Assembly: GCA_949825045.1 (NCBI GenBank)
Contig: OX463835.1
Location: forward strand, 17,749,201 to 17,813,200
DNA length: 64,000 nt
Direction of reading: 5' to 3'
Source of the DNA: Argyresthia goedartella
Lineage: Eukaryota > Arthropoda > Insecta > Lepidoptera > Argyresthiidae
Made by a program: the position numbers and the translations under genes. Shown here piece after piece: positions 49,250-58,588 of the stretch; positions within the stretch are counted from its first letter, which is position 1; every line of letters starts with the position of its first letter. A model generated the notes under the pieces. That model was not told the origin of the DNA. It searched no databases and saw only the letters and a list, made by a program, of their open reading frames with translations.

Positions 49250-49600
49250 TTAGGAGGAGTGAGTACTGGCTGGCACATCACATTATTGTCTATTGCCTTT
49301 TAATGTTTTATCTCAATGTGACACTGTCTTGATCATCCCTTGATGGGAATTCATTGCTGATTGTATTACCTTGTGTATTATTGATTTTAACTAGCTAGCT
49401 ATATGATTTGGTAGCCTAACAAAAAATAAGTAACAATTTGTACATTGTTTTTATTTTATAGCGAGTATGCTTCTATGGTGGACTGTATTACGGTGAATCT
49501 GGAGTACGACAGATCTGGAGTGCGACAAATCTGGAGAACGACGAGTAAGGAATACGACGAATACGGAACAAATCGTTTTTGTTTCTCTTTTAACTGCTGA
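49250..49600 (+). mobile_element. Candidate 3' LTR of the copia remnant
   Basis: The stop codon is followed by a polypurine tract (AGGAGGAG at 49252-49259) and then TGAGTACTGG, the expected start of a copia LTR. Near 49495-49545 a 16-17-bp unit (TCTGGAGTACGACAGA) repeats about three times. The LTR's end is not certain, and no 5' LTR is present. Confidence 0.4.
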
Positions 49601-50154
49601 TCCTGATTCATCTGAACCTGATTATGAGGCATCGCGATTTTGAACCTCATGCCATGGTAATAAATTTCAAAGCCTATAACGGGAAAATGTTTTCTTTAGG
49701 AGATCCCCGGAACCCAGAGTCTACAGGGAGGCTCCCCCCCCCCCCAACCCCACGTCTTTTCTGTATTCTCCAACCCCCCGTATTTAATACTTCTTCAAGC
49801 AACACAACGCCAATTGGTATATTTGTCCAGCTACGAAGGGATACACCCTTATTTTAAGGTGCGAATCCGTAGCCGGCTGCAACTGCAGACGGAGTGTTGC
49901 TTCTATAGTTCTTTAAGAAACACAAAGCCAACTGGTATCTCTTTTTTATATCCCTTTGTGGGAGGCAGAGCCCTGCCCCAAGTCTTCTGTAGATATTCAT
50001 ACAAACGAAATTCTTAAGATTTTTTCTCTTAAAATTTACAATCAAAATTATGTAGAACATGACGTAATTTGACTAAAATGAAACAAGTCTATGAATATCT
50101 TTGCCTTCCTCTCATATAATCTCTATCGCGTCGCGTTCGTGTCCTTCCGGCCCA
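49601..50154. other. Unassigned region
   Basis: It holds a poly-C run (49732-49745) and two related segments with ACACAACGCCAATTGGTAT and ACACAAAGCCAACTGGTAT (about 49802 and 49920). No convincing protein is encoded. Confidence 0.4.
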
Positions 50155-50340
50155 TAATGTACCTATCTCAAAATTTACCGCAAGGTTTTTTTTTTTTTTT
50201 TTGCTAAATGCACCTATCCCAAAACGCACCATTCGCAAAATGCACCTATTGCAAAATGCAACTATCCCAAAATGCACCTATTGCAAAATGCACCTATCCC
50301 AAAACGCACCTTTCGCAAAATGCACCCATTGCAAAATGCC

Positions 50341-50919
50341 TTACACTGGTCGGAAATCTTTGCATACTGCCTTTTTCAAATACGAAACATGTTCATAGAT
50401 AATATTTTTAATCAAATCAAATAAGTTTAATATCAACCGTTTTACATGTGTGCTTTGTTTGCCGTGTTATAGTATTTCCTGTTTCTTCCAGTGATAGTGA
50501 GGCAATACATTCATCACGACACACACATCGCCATAACTACTACCGGTACTACCAGTTTTATTAGTCCGATGCTTATTATATCTATATGCACCACAAATAA
50601 GTGTACATTTTCCTTTATGATTAGTAGAAAAAGAAAAATCCTGTTCCATAGTTGTGAATTGCAAAAAACCTCGGCACACATCACACACCTTTGCGAAGCA
50701 AAGAAATATTGCAACTTTTCAAAGTACAGATATACCCACTTTTTTGTGAAATGACAGAAGTCAAAACTACGACCGCCGACCGACCAGTATGACAAAAGTA
50801 CAAAAGAGGTTAGTTATCAATTCGATCCTAACGTATTAATTTAAATGTTTATTGATGAATTTGTACTCTAACCGTCTTAGAAATGCAATGAAATGCGTCT
50901 TTAGCAATACACGCACAAT
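50341..50919. other. Interior of the inverted-repeat element, nothing recognised
   Basis: AT-rich sequence. Open frames at 50467-50795 on both strands show no family resemblance. Confidence 0.4.
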
Positions 50920-50990
50920 GCCAGAAAAGCGAAATGCCAGAAACGGAAAATGCCAGAAAAGCGAAATGCCAGAAAAGACATGAATAATTT
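50920..50990. repeat. Degenerate 16-bp tandem array
   Basis: About four units of GCCAGAAAAGCGAAAT. Its design, a CG-containing 4-mer next to an A-run within a 16-bp period, resembles the arrays in the flanking arms and at 640-760. Confidence 0.65.
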
Positions 50991-51191
50991 GTGCAGGATT
51001 CTGTATGGGACATGGACTTGTAAAAGAAGATGGCTAAATTAATACATGGATGACTGCCCCAGACATATAGAAAGACATCTCAACAGCCTATAGCATTTAA
51101 ATATTCATTCGTAAATTACTGCGTCTTTAGTAAGTTTGTAGAACTTGAAGGAAATGATTAAATAATTAAGAGTTATCACGAGTAAGATTAA

Positions 51192-51324
51192 CCCCCGGTT
51201 TCTCGTATATTTAATCCGTTGTTGACAGTCCTTAACCAATTTCAGCTGTCAAAACTGCATACAAAAAAAAAAAAAGGCCGTTTGACGGTTGATTAATGGC
51301 TTGTTTTTGTACGAGAAACCGGGT
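51192..51324. mobile_element. Small MITE, about 133 bp
   Basis: 51194-51207 and 51310-51323 are perfect 14-bp inverted repeats (CCCGGTTTCTCGTA). The interior has an A-run and a short palindrome (GCCGTTTGACGG) but no coding capacity. TTA/TA-like bases flank it. Confidence 0.6.
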
Positions 51325-51703
51325 ATAATCCATACTCCACCACGCAAAAAAATATATCATGTACTACCTACGTACTACTTACCACATCATAACTTCATTT
51401 GCCGTCAAATGTGAGTCCGGGGGGACGGTAAGCAAATTAAAATTCCTCGTGGTCCCCCCAGGAGGACAACCCGGGGGGCCACGAGTAAGTCGGGCATTTT
51501 GCGATAGGTGCGTTTTGGGATAGGTGCATTTTGCAACAGGTGCGTTTTGGGATAGATGCATTTTGCAATGGGTGCATATTGCGAAAGGTGTGTTTTGGGA
51601 TAGGTGCATTTTGCGAAAGGTGCGTTTTGGGATAGGTGCATTTTGAGAAAGGTGCATTGTGCCACGTTTTTCGCATGGGGTGCATTTTGGGATAGGTACG
51701 TTT

Positions 51704-52504
51704 TCAGACTGAGCCGTTCGTGTTAGGTCTAACTGGCTATATCTCTACTTTGACTTAAGACTAGTCATATCATAAAAACCGATGTTAGTTTAGTTACGAT
51801 TCTAAAAGGCCAAAACAATGTTTTTGTATCCTTTTAAAATTTCTTAACAAGTGGAAAATGAAGTTGGTGAAAGTACCACTTTAATGCTAAACAGGTCTGC
51901 GTGCTGCCATCAACAGAAAGGCGATACAAAAATAATGTGTAGGCACTTGGTACTAACCGGTGTTCATCATGGCAAGGCCAGGCATAATTCCAGTACCCCA
52001 TTGTGGATGACGCCATAGTGTTGAGATTATGTGTGAAAGTAGACTCTTGGCAGATGGAGTATGTTTGACTGTCACTGCCCAGTGGATATAACTAAAATGT
52101 ATGTTTGTTTATTTTACCCGGCTGAGTCAGGAGGGTAAAGGGTGAATATCACGTGAGTTTTCGTGTTTTGCACTTGTCCACCCATGTTAACTTCATGTAT
52201 AATTAACTATTGCGGTCAAGTTTTTTTTTGGTTGAAGTTCATTCCAAAAACTAGTATTGCCATTAATAAAAAAGGTTTTTTTCGAATAGAAGATATTTAT
52301 AAAAAATATCAAACGTCAAAAATCTAAGCTCTTTGGCGCGTCCTTTACTGTGTTCTGTTTTTGAAGCATCTGTTCTTTTACTATTTTTGCCAAAATTCTC
52401 CTATTCAACAGGTTTTTCATTATTTAAGAATATTGAACTATGTGTAGCTTTAACAACATATTTTTTTGATCATTTAATCAAAAGTTATTGTTAATTCACT
52501 TTTG
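51704..52504. other. Unassigned region
   Basis: AT-rich DNA without convincing reading frames, RNA genes or repeats. A short frame at 51834-52016 is probably fortuitous. Confidence 0.4.
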
Positions 52505-52630
52505 TCCACCCCAAAAACACCTAATTTCTTTGGTGTATTTGTGCAGTCTCGCATAATGCCACCATGACACGTGGACATGTGGCATTATGCGAGTGTGCGT
52601 GTTTTTTTCCGGTGAGTACCTAATTTCTTC
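52505..52630. repeat. Word-bounded stem-loop repeat
   Basis: ACCTAATTTCTTTGGTG (about 52509) and ACCTAATTTCTTCGGTAG (about 52619) bracket the segment as direct copies. Between them 52548-52562 and 52579-52593 form a perfect 15-bp stem. The same CTAATTTCTTTGG word recurs at 57612-57705. Confidence 0.6.
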
Positions 52631-52639
52631 GGTAGTCGA

Positions 52640-53480
52640 TTTTATACTTAAATACGAGTTGCAATTTTTGAATGAATGAATGAATGAATGGTGCTCTCCA
52701 GCCAGGGTTCTAAACCTGTTCCGGTCTTTCGGCCGGCATACCAGAGGGCACAAGTTTTGAGGGGGGGCGGAATGACCTGCTCTGTAGGAAGGGAAGGATA
52801 GTGAATTCAATCGACCGACTCTTCAGCCTGAAGCCAATATAGGATATGTGGAATGGGGAGGATGTGGGATTTGGAGAGCAGCTGTTGTTTTCTTCAAGTT
52901 CTTGTTTTCCTTCTATTTTCAGTTATTGTTAATAGTTGAGTTTCCTGAGTCGTGTTCGTTTGGGTTATCCGGTAAGTTCCCAGTTTCGCTTTTGCTGTCT
53001 GTTTCTGGGATACGGTATATTTGCCTCTAGGCCATCCTGACATCGTCCCTGTTGTGTGATGATTCTGTCCAGTAACTGTGTTTGATGTCATGCTTAAGGA
53101 AATCTTTCCAGGTGTATATAAGTCGGCCGGCTTTCTTCTTCCTTGCTTCGTATTTGAATGGAGCGTGTAGTAAGTGCTGTTGTGGGCGTCGCAGAATATG
53201 TATAGTAACATATCCGGTGGTTTTTGATTCGTTTGGATATCGTTTTGTCCTGTAGTCAGTCATGAATTTTGTGGTATCTTGGATAGCTTCTGGCGTTCTC
53301 AATTATGTCTCTGAGGATCAGGCGTTCATATACTGACTGTCAACTGTTTGCTTTAGTGAGGGTTGCCGCTTTTTGTCCGTATTTTATAAACAGTGCAGTG
53401 ACCATTTTGTAAATCAGGCGCACTATATTTCAGTCTATGTTGGATTTCTTTATAAAATGCATTAGGGCCTTGGAATTGCA
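52640..53480 (-). pseudogene. Non-LTR reverse-transcriptase C terminus (OTU-endonuclease lineage)
   Basis: On the minus strand, about 53450-53300 gives KYGQKAATLTKANS and SVYERLILRDIIENA, and 53302-53027 gives a GYVTIHILRRPQ-like stretch, APFKYEARKKKAGRLIYTWK and FLKHDIKHS. This is the C-terminal region after the palm of a non-LTR reverse transcriptase (A-L-T-K-x-x...Y-E-R...L-R...I). The tail at about 52800-52640 ends with KNCNSYLSIKS. Stops and frameshifts are present. An endonuclease in the same orientation lies upstream at about 54370-54240, so they probably belong to one element. Confidence 0.5.
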
Positions 53481-53599
53481 TATGGCTTGCCGGCACCTCT
53501 TTTTTATTGGGTCCTATGTCCTGCCGTAATATATGTGCCGAGATATTTGATTTCGTTTACGGTTCGTATTGGAACTACGTCCAATTCACTGGTTGTTTA

Positions 53600-53990
53600 T
53601 GGGGTCTCTTATAAGAATTGTCGTCTTTCTACTTTTAAGTTTGCCATGAGCAGTTCTCCGATGATATTTAATTATTCACTTTTAGCTACCCCGCGGCATA
53701 GCAGCGCTGCGTATAAACGCTCCTTCAGGCTGCGGGCGGTCCGACTCTGGAACGCACCTCTTTGCACTATAAGAGACAGTCCGACTCTTTTTACTTTTAA
53801 GAAACATATTAAAGAGCTCTACATGTCTCTTTCGTAAAAGTTATTGTATTTATTTTATTATATGTAAGGTTTATGTATATATCGGTAATTATTTCGTATT
53901 TGCTATCTGTATTTTACAGATATTTTAATTTATTCCTAGGCATTTTAGTTATAGTAATTATCGTGCACTGCCTACCCTTTTATGATAGCA
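53600..53990 (+). pseudogene. 3' end of another LINE on the plus strand
   Basis: An open frame reads LLATPRHSSAAYKRSFRLRA, VRLWNAPLCTIRDSPTLFTF and KKHIKELYMSLS. This R-S-F-x-(V/L)-x-A-V-R-L-W-N...I-R...FK pattern is the C terminus of CR1/Jockey-like ORF2 proteins. It interrupts the minus-strand OTU-endonuclease element between its endonuclease and RT tail. Confidence 0.5.
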
Positions 53991-54910
53991 ATTCCTGTAA
54001 TGCCTTGTTTTGCTGGAAGAAATCTCTTTTCAGAGACAAGCTCGCCCTTGTACATGCATTTTCGTTTGATGTAACTTTTAAAATATTTGTGTGCAATATT
54101 GTGAAGGAGGTTTGTTCCTATAATTCCCTTTTTCCTGTATTTCTTTATAGCGTCTTGTCCGATGCGAGCATACAGATACCAGAGATAGTGTTTTGACATA
54201 TGTATCATGTTTGTTTCCTGTATATAGGCTATGTGTATGTTTTTGTTAGTCAATTCCGCGTCAATGTTCGTCTCGTCTCGTCTCGTGAGTCTTTTAGTTA
54301 TTTCGGCGCATCCTCTAACCTTCCAAGTAGCAATGCGCATACGCTCGCATGTGACTTGTGGTTTAAATATGGGGCTGTTTCGTATCATCGTATATCCGGT
54401 GTTGTCTGGGATGTCTTCTGTTGATGTTATGGTTGACCCTGAGGAGGTCATGGGTGTTGCATTAAGTATCGGCGAAAGTATGGTGTTATCAGTTTGGTTA
54501 TCGGTTGCTTGATCCGTGGGTAAATTTGGCGATTCAAGCAAGTAAATGCTGTCGTAGTGGTGTCCTGTGACGTTGAGGTTGATAGATTTCACTGCATCCG
54601 CTGGATTCTTGGGCGTGAATGTGAGCGATGGTGTATTTTGCTGGTGGATTGTTGCGTTAAGTAGAAAGTATTCGGCAGCTGGTATTATAATCTCCTCTCC
54701 AGCCCAAGTACCGTAATTGCGTAGATTTTCAGTGGTGAGTTGTTAAGGATTTCAGGCTCAGTGATTGCGAGCTTTGTTCTGTTCATCGCCGTTTTCTTCT
54801 ACATATTTAACTAGGTCCTTACGAATGTGAGTGTGGTTGCATGTTAATTGACATAGGTGATTAATTTAGTCAGCAATTGCGGTGAATAGGCAGTTACCAT
54901 CTCAGCGTTG
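53990..54910 (-). pseudogene. OTU-like cysteine protease next to an AP-type endonuclease
   Basis: From about 54905 the strand reads DGNCLFTAIAD (OTU cysteine motif), NHTHIRKDLVKYVEENGD, GTWAGEEIIIPAAEYFLLNA and, in the open frame 54592-53972, VTGHHYDSIYLLE, which supplies the OTU histidine. About 50 codons later the same frame has MRIATWKVRGCAEI, IDAELTNKNIHIAYIQETNM, the start of a non-LTR AP endonuclease. OTU proteases cleave ubiquitin or act as polyprotein proteases, and some retroelements carry them. Stops in the first half make it a pseudogene. Confidence 0.6.
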
Positions 54911-55366
54911 GTAAGGCTTCCATTAGGTTATGTTCTTGGGATGTTGTTGAAAGAAAGAACTTAGATATAGCGTGATTTATTTGAACTACCTTTGTCTACG
55001 ATTAACAGATCGTACGGGTTGCGATTGTCAAAGTTTGTGCGTATCTTCGTGCGCCCTTATTCTCGGTAGAGAGCCGCTTAGGACAAAAAGTCTCCGATTT
55101 TATTGTTGTTATTGTTCATCAGTGGAAGTCTTTTGTTAATTGCCTGTTTTCTGGAAGATGGTGAAATGATCCTTTTATGATGTGCAATTGTTTGCTGTTT
55201 CTCGCTATTTCTCAGAATATGCAGTTATGTAGTAGACGGGCTTGCATTATTGTTTTATTTTTGTGGGCTTGTCGGTCCGGATAAAGTTAGAAATGCTTAT
55301 GTTTTGTTTTACTATTATTGGGTAGGTTCCTGCTTAGTTTTGTATTTAGGTATGATGGATCGCTAC
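54911..55366. other. Unassigned region between two OTU remnants
   Basis: AT-rich. It may hold the decayed C-terminal continuation of the OTU copy at 56006-56275 beyond the inserted MITE, but no motif is recognisable. Confidence 0.35.
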
Positions 55367-56005
55367 TACGCGTTCGCTATAAGTTTGCCGGTGACGATGT
55401 GACGTCATTCAGAGGTAGGGTTAGCAAAAATATTACACATTGCGTACTTGTGTTTTTTCTGTCTTTTATGTTGTTTATTATCCCCTATTTAAGTATATGT
55501 TTTACTTGATTTTATTTTTTGTCTCTTTTTTATGTATTGTTGTTGTAAATTATTTCTATTTCTATTTCTACATTTACAAAACATTTTATTAGGCAACATT
55601 TAATACATTATTGTCGTTGGAATCGATAATAAACTACAACAATAAATACAACTTTCATAGCTTGATCCACGGGTATTATATGAGTCCGGTTCTTTTTTTC
55701 ATTTTCAAAAAAAGTCATCACCTTTAACGCCATTTCACGAACATGACTACGTATAGTTTTTCCTTTACCCATTAACACAGACAATCACAGTAACAGATAT
55801 TGAGCAAAGTGATATTTGGTGTCAATTAAGTCAAATCACACGCGCTTCCGATTAGTCACACAAGAGCAGACTGCGAGTACTGCGAAGCGACGCGTCAGCG
55901 ATGACGTTGCTAACGGTTAGCGGATAGGGCGACTCAGGGGTGCGGTTGGCGGTTGGGGGAGGGGAACCGCATTCCACGCAACGGCAAACTTATAGCGAAC
56001 GCGTA
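55367..56005. mobile_element. 639-bp MITE with 24-bp perfect inverted repeats
   Basis: TACGCGTTCGCTATAAGTTT continuing to GCCG at 55367-55390 is repeated inverted at 55982-56005. The interior has no transposase. It splits the OTU-like frame that begins at 56270, at the codons after AAAEFYVIS. No convincing target-site duplication was found. Confidence 0.7.
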
Positions 56006-56275
56006 ATACACTTATTACGTAGAACTCCGCGGCTGCTATGATCATTTCTTCACCGCCCCACGTGCCCTGTATGTGGAGATTTTTTATGTACTCAGTGAAA
56101 GCTTCTGCGTTTGGTGCGTCGATCGCATGTTTGATGCGTGGATAATTGCTGTTAGCTTCCACGTATCTAGCTAAGTCGCTTCTGATGTGGGTATGGTTGA
56201 ATGTCGCTCCAAACAGATGGTTGATTTTGTCTGCAATTGCATGGAACAGGCAGTTTCCATCTCTGGGCATTGGTA
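56006..56275 (-). pseudogene. OTU-like cysteine protease, second copy, truncated by a MITE
   Basis: The frame from 56270 reads MPRDGNCLFHAIADKINHLF with the D-G-N-C catalytic motif, then FNHTHIRSDLARYVEANSNY, FTEYIKNLHIQGTWGGEEMI and IAAAEFYV. These are the first two-thirds of an OTU domain without lesions. The histidine part is cut off by the MITE at 56005. It is about 1.35 kb upstream of, and similar to, the OTU at 53990-54910. Confidence 0.65.
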
Positions 56276-57611
56276 GAGTTTAGATTGTGAGATATTACTA
56301 CAGGAGAAAGCCTCGTGGTATTTTAGCTAATATGAATGTGTGTGTGTGGGTTGTTTCTAAGAGGTGTACGGCCGGTATGATGAGAGACGCTGTTTGGCTT
56401 TTTACGATCTATTTTTATTCTTATGTTTCCCGGTATTTCCAAGATGGGCTGACACCATAGAATGGGTGCCAGATGTGTGAGGGAACGTTGTGAGCCTTTT
56501 GTGCTTCGAAGCTTTCTCAATTGTTCCTAAATAGCAGTCAATTGTTTTGTCTAGTTTCTGGGAGTTTGGTGAGATGGCATTTTTATGGCCTGCACTTGTT
56601 TAGTTTTTGTTTATTGTCGGGTTTAGTATATTTGCAGTTTAGCTACATAAAAATAATTCTAGGATTGTTAAGTTTTGGGTTGGCTTATTCACTGAGTTTC
56701 AGGGTTTAGTGGATGGTTATTGTTAATGACTGTTTTTAATGGTCTTTCGAAGATGAGGAGAAAATAAATCTCGAGGAGAATTATCTCGAATTTATTTTCA
56801 GGCAAAGCAATACAAGTATATGTAGCTATAATAATGTTTTATTAGTTGATTTTGATATTGCGTAGGTAGGGAATTGTTATATCCTGCCTATGACGCACCT
56901 ATAAATGTGATTATGCCTTAGACAATAGGGGCGACCGCGGCCGCGGTAAGTGGTGGTTTATTATTGTCAGGCGGCGAGTGGTGCTGAGAGAAATAAAGTT
57001 AGAGGTAGGTAATCACTATCAATGATGTCCTAATCGGAATGATCTCACCAGGTTGGTGTGTTTAGCGGCGGTGGTGGTGGTGGAGGCAGTAGCGTTGAGG
57101 GTGTGTTGCGTAGGCGTCGCTCGCTGCCGGCCTGTCGCTGCGTGGCTCAGACGTGCACCTGGCCTAGAATAAATTCTAGGGCGTGCACAGATGGGATGCC
57201 TAAGAGTATCGCGCAGTTCTCTGGGCATTCATTACACTTGACCGCACTAGTATTATCACAATCACTGAAATGCGCGGTATTGCACAGATGGGGTGCCTAG
57301 ATGGATCACGCACATTCCCCAGGTAACCCTTACAGTAACACGCGGTATAAGCCAGGCTCGTTTTCGGGCCTCCGGAGGCAGAACAAAAGGCGCGCGCCGG
57401 GGATGAAAACTATTGTTTGTTTAAATGCGTTTGGGAGATCTCGGGGGGACACGTCTTTTCGGTCCGGCAACACAAACGCCACTCCTATACTTAAATACGA
57501 GTTGCAATTTTTCATACTTTTTTAGTGTATGCTCGCTGTGATTGCTCGCTTCCGTAATTGTAAGATAAAACAACTCGTTAAATACTCACAGATATAAAAA
57601 ATTAAATAGGT
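56276..57611. other. Unassigned region with repeat fragments
   Basis: It contains a short palindrome (56758-56800, GAAAATAAAT...ATTTATTTTC), two related segments with GCACAGATGG(G)ATGCCTA (57183 and 57282), and at 57483-57517 a second copy of the TATACTTAAATACGAGTTGC segment found at 52645-52672. The minus strand at 57180-57300 has clustered cysteines (CNTAHFSDC, CNECPENC) that could be a gag finger remnant. No firm gene is called. Confidence 0.4.
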
Positions 57612-57705
57612 CCCATTCTAATTTCTTTGGTGCTAATTTCTTCGGATTTCTTTGGCATTGAGTTCCAAAGAAATTAGGTTTTCTCCAAAGAAATTAGGAT
57701 GTGGT
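57612..57705. repeat. Palindromic array of the CTAATTTCTTTGG word
   Basis: CTAATTTCTTTGG-type words occur about three times in one orientation (57620-57658) and twice inverted (57666-57702), separated by CATTGAGTT. The same word brackets 52505-52630. Confidence 0.65.
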
Positions 57706-58269
57706 TAAAACTTATTTGGTTTAGTGAGCTTTTATTAACTTAATTGTGTATTTTAGGGTGCGTTTTGTTTATAATGTTTCCTATATTGGTTTCTACACAA
57801 TCAACAACAGAAAAAAATAAAGATCATTTGTTGTTAACATTATAAATCTTAAAAGCCTTCATAAAATAAAATCTTTATAGCTTTTCTGTAATAAACACGA
57901 GTGTAAAAGTGGTATTGAACATGTTCTTTAAATAATTGGAAACATTTTGTCATTTTCGGGAAAATATTTTTATATTTAAACACTTGTTACAGATTTGAAA
58001 TCAAAATGGCGCGAAGAAAAAAGAAATCAGCTATTAAAATTTTTTTTTTCGGCTGGCAACCCCAGACCGAATAGCTGACTATGTAAACAGCTCTGTAGTT
58101 TTTATTTCAATTAAATTAGTCAAAATTGCTTTTCTGCACGAGTAAACCTAATTTAAGTAGTAATTAGTAATTAAATAATGTGTAGATAAGAAACAGCTGT
58201 GCAAACATACAAGCTTTGGAAAAAACAAGACCGATTGTACCGGCCGATTGAACTGTCAAAATCAGTTCA
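57706..58269. other. Unassigned AT-rich region
   Basis: No protein or RNA gene is recognised. It precedes the 5' UTR of the LINE at 58270, whose exact 5' end I cannot fix. Confidence 0.4.
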
Positions 58270-58588
58270 AATAGCAACGACGTAAACGGGGGAAGTATCG
58301 TTTTATTTCTGTATTTATATCAATAATCTCACCTTTCACACCCGTAACAAACTAAACAAACCTTCATATAAGTGAAACACTTGCCGTACACTCACTCAGG
58401 TACCGTTTTGTCTCTCTTTACTTGGCAAAAGCGGAAGCAAAGTTGAAGACGCAACATTCTGCCACATTCAACAAAAACACACACTTAACACCTTCATTGT
58501 GCAATAAACTCCCTAGTGTTCGCTAGTATTCCACCCGGTCATACACTGACACCTATTCGCGGTTTTTTTTCAGGCGAAAAAGGGTGCA

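Larger units (their letters stand above)
50155..51703. mobile_element. 1.55-kb inverted-repeat element with word-array arms
   Basis: The left arm (50155-50340) is built of degenerate 16-17-bp words of the form CACCTATCCCAAAACG and CACCTATTGCAAAATG. The right arm (51490-51703) carries the same words inverted. The outermost bases also match: AATGTACCTATCTCAAAAT at the left and its inverse AACGTACCTATCCCAAAAT at the right. The interior is AT-rich, contains another word array at 50920-50990 (GCCAGAAAAGCGAAAT) and a nested MITE at 51192-51324. No transposase is visible. Confidence 0.55.

Noticed and set aside
50201..50402. Cysteine-rich repeat frames that resemble small metal-binding proteins
   Set aside because: They translate the GCAAAATGCACC word array in several frames; no start context, conservation or non-repeat sequence supports coding.
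56521..56709. Hydrophobic 62-codon plus-strand frame as a membrane peptide
   Set aside because: AT-rich DNA gives such F/L/I-rich frames by chance; there is no supporting context.
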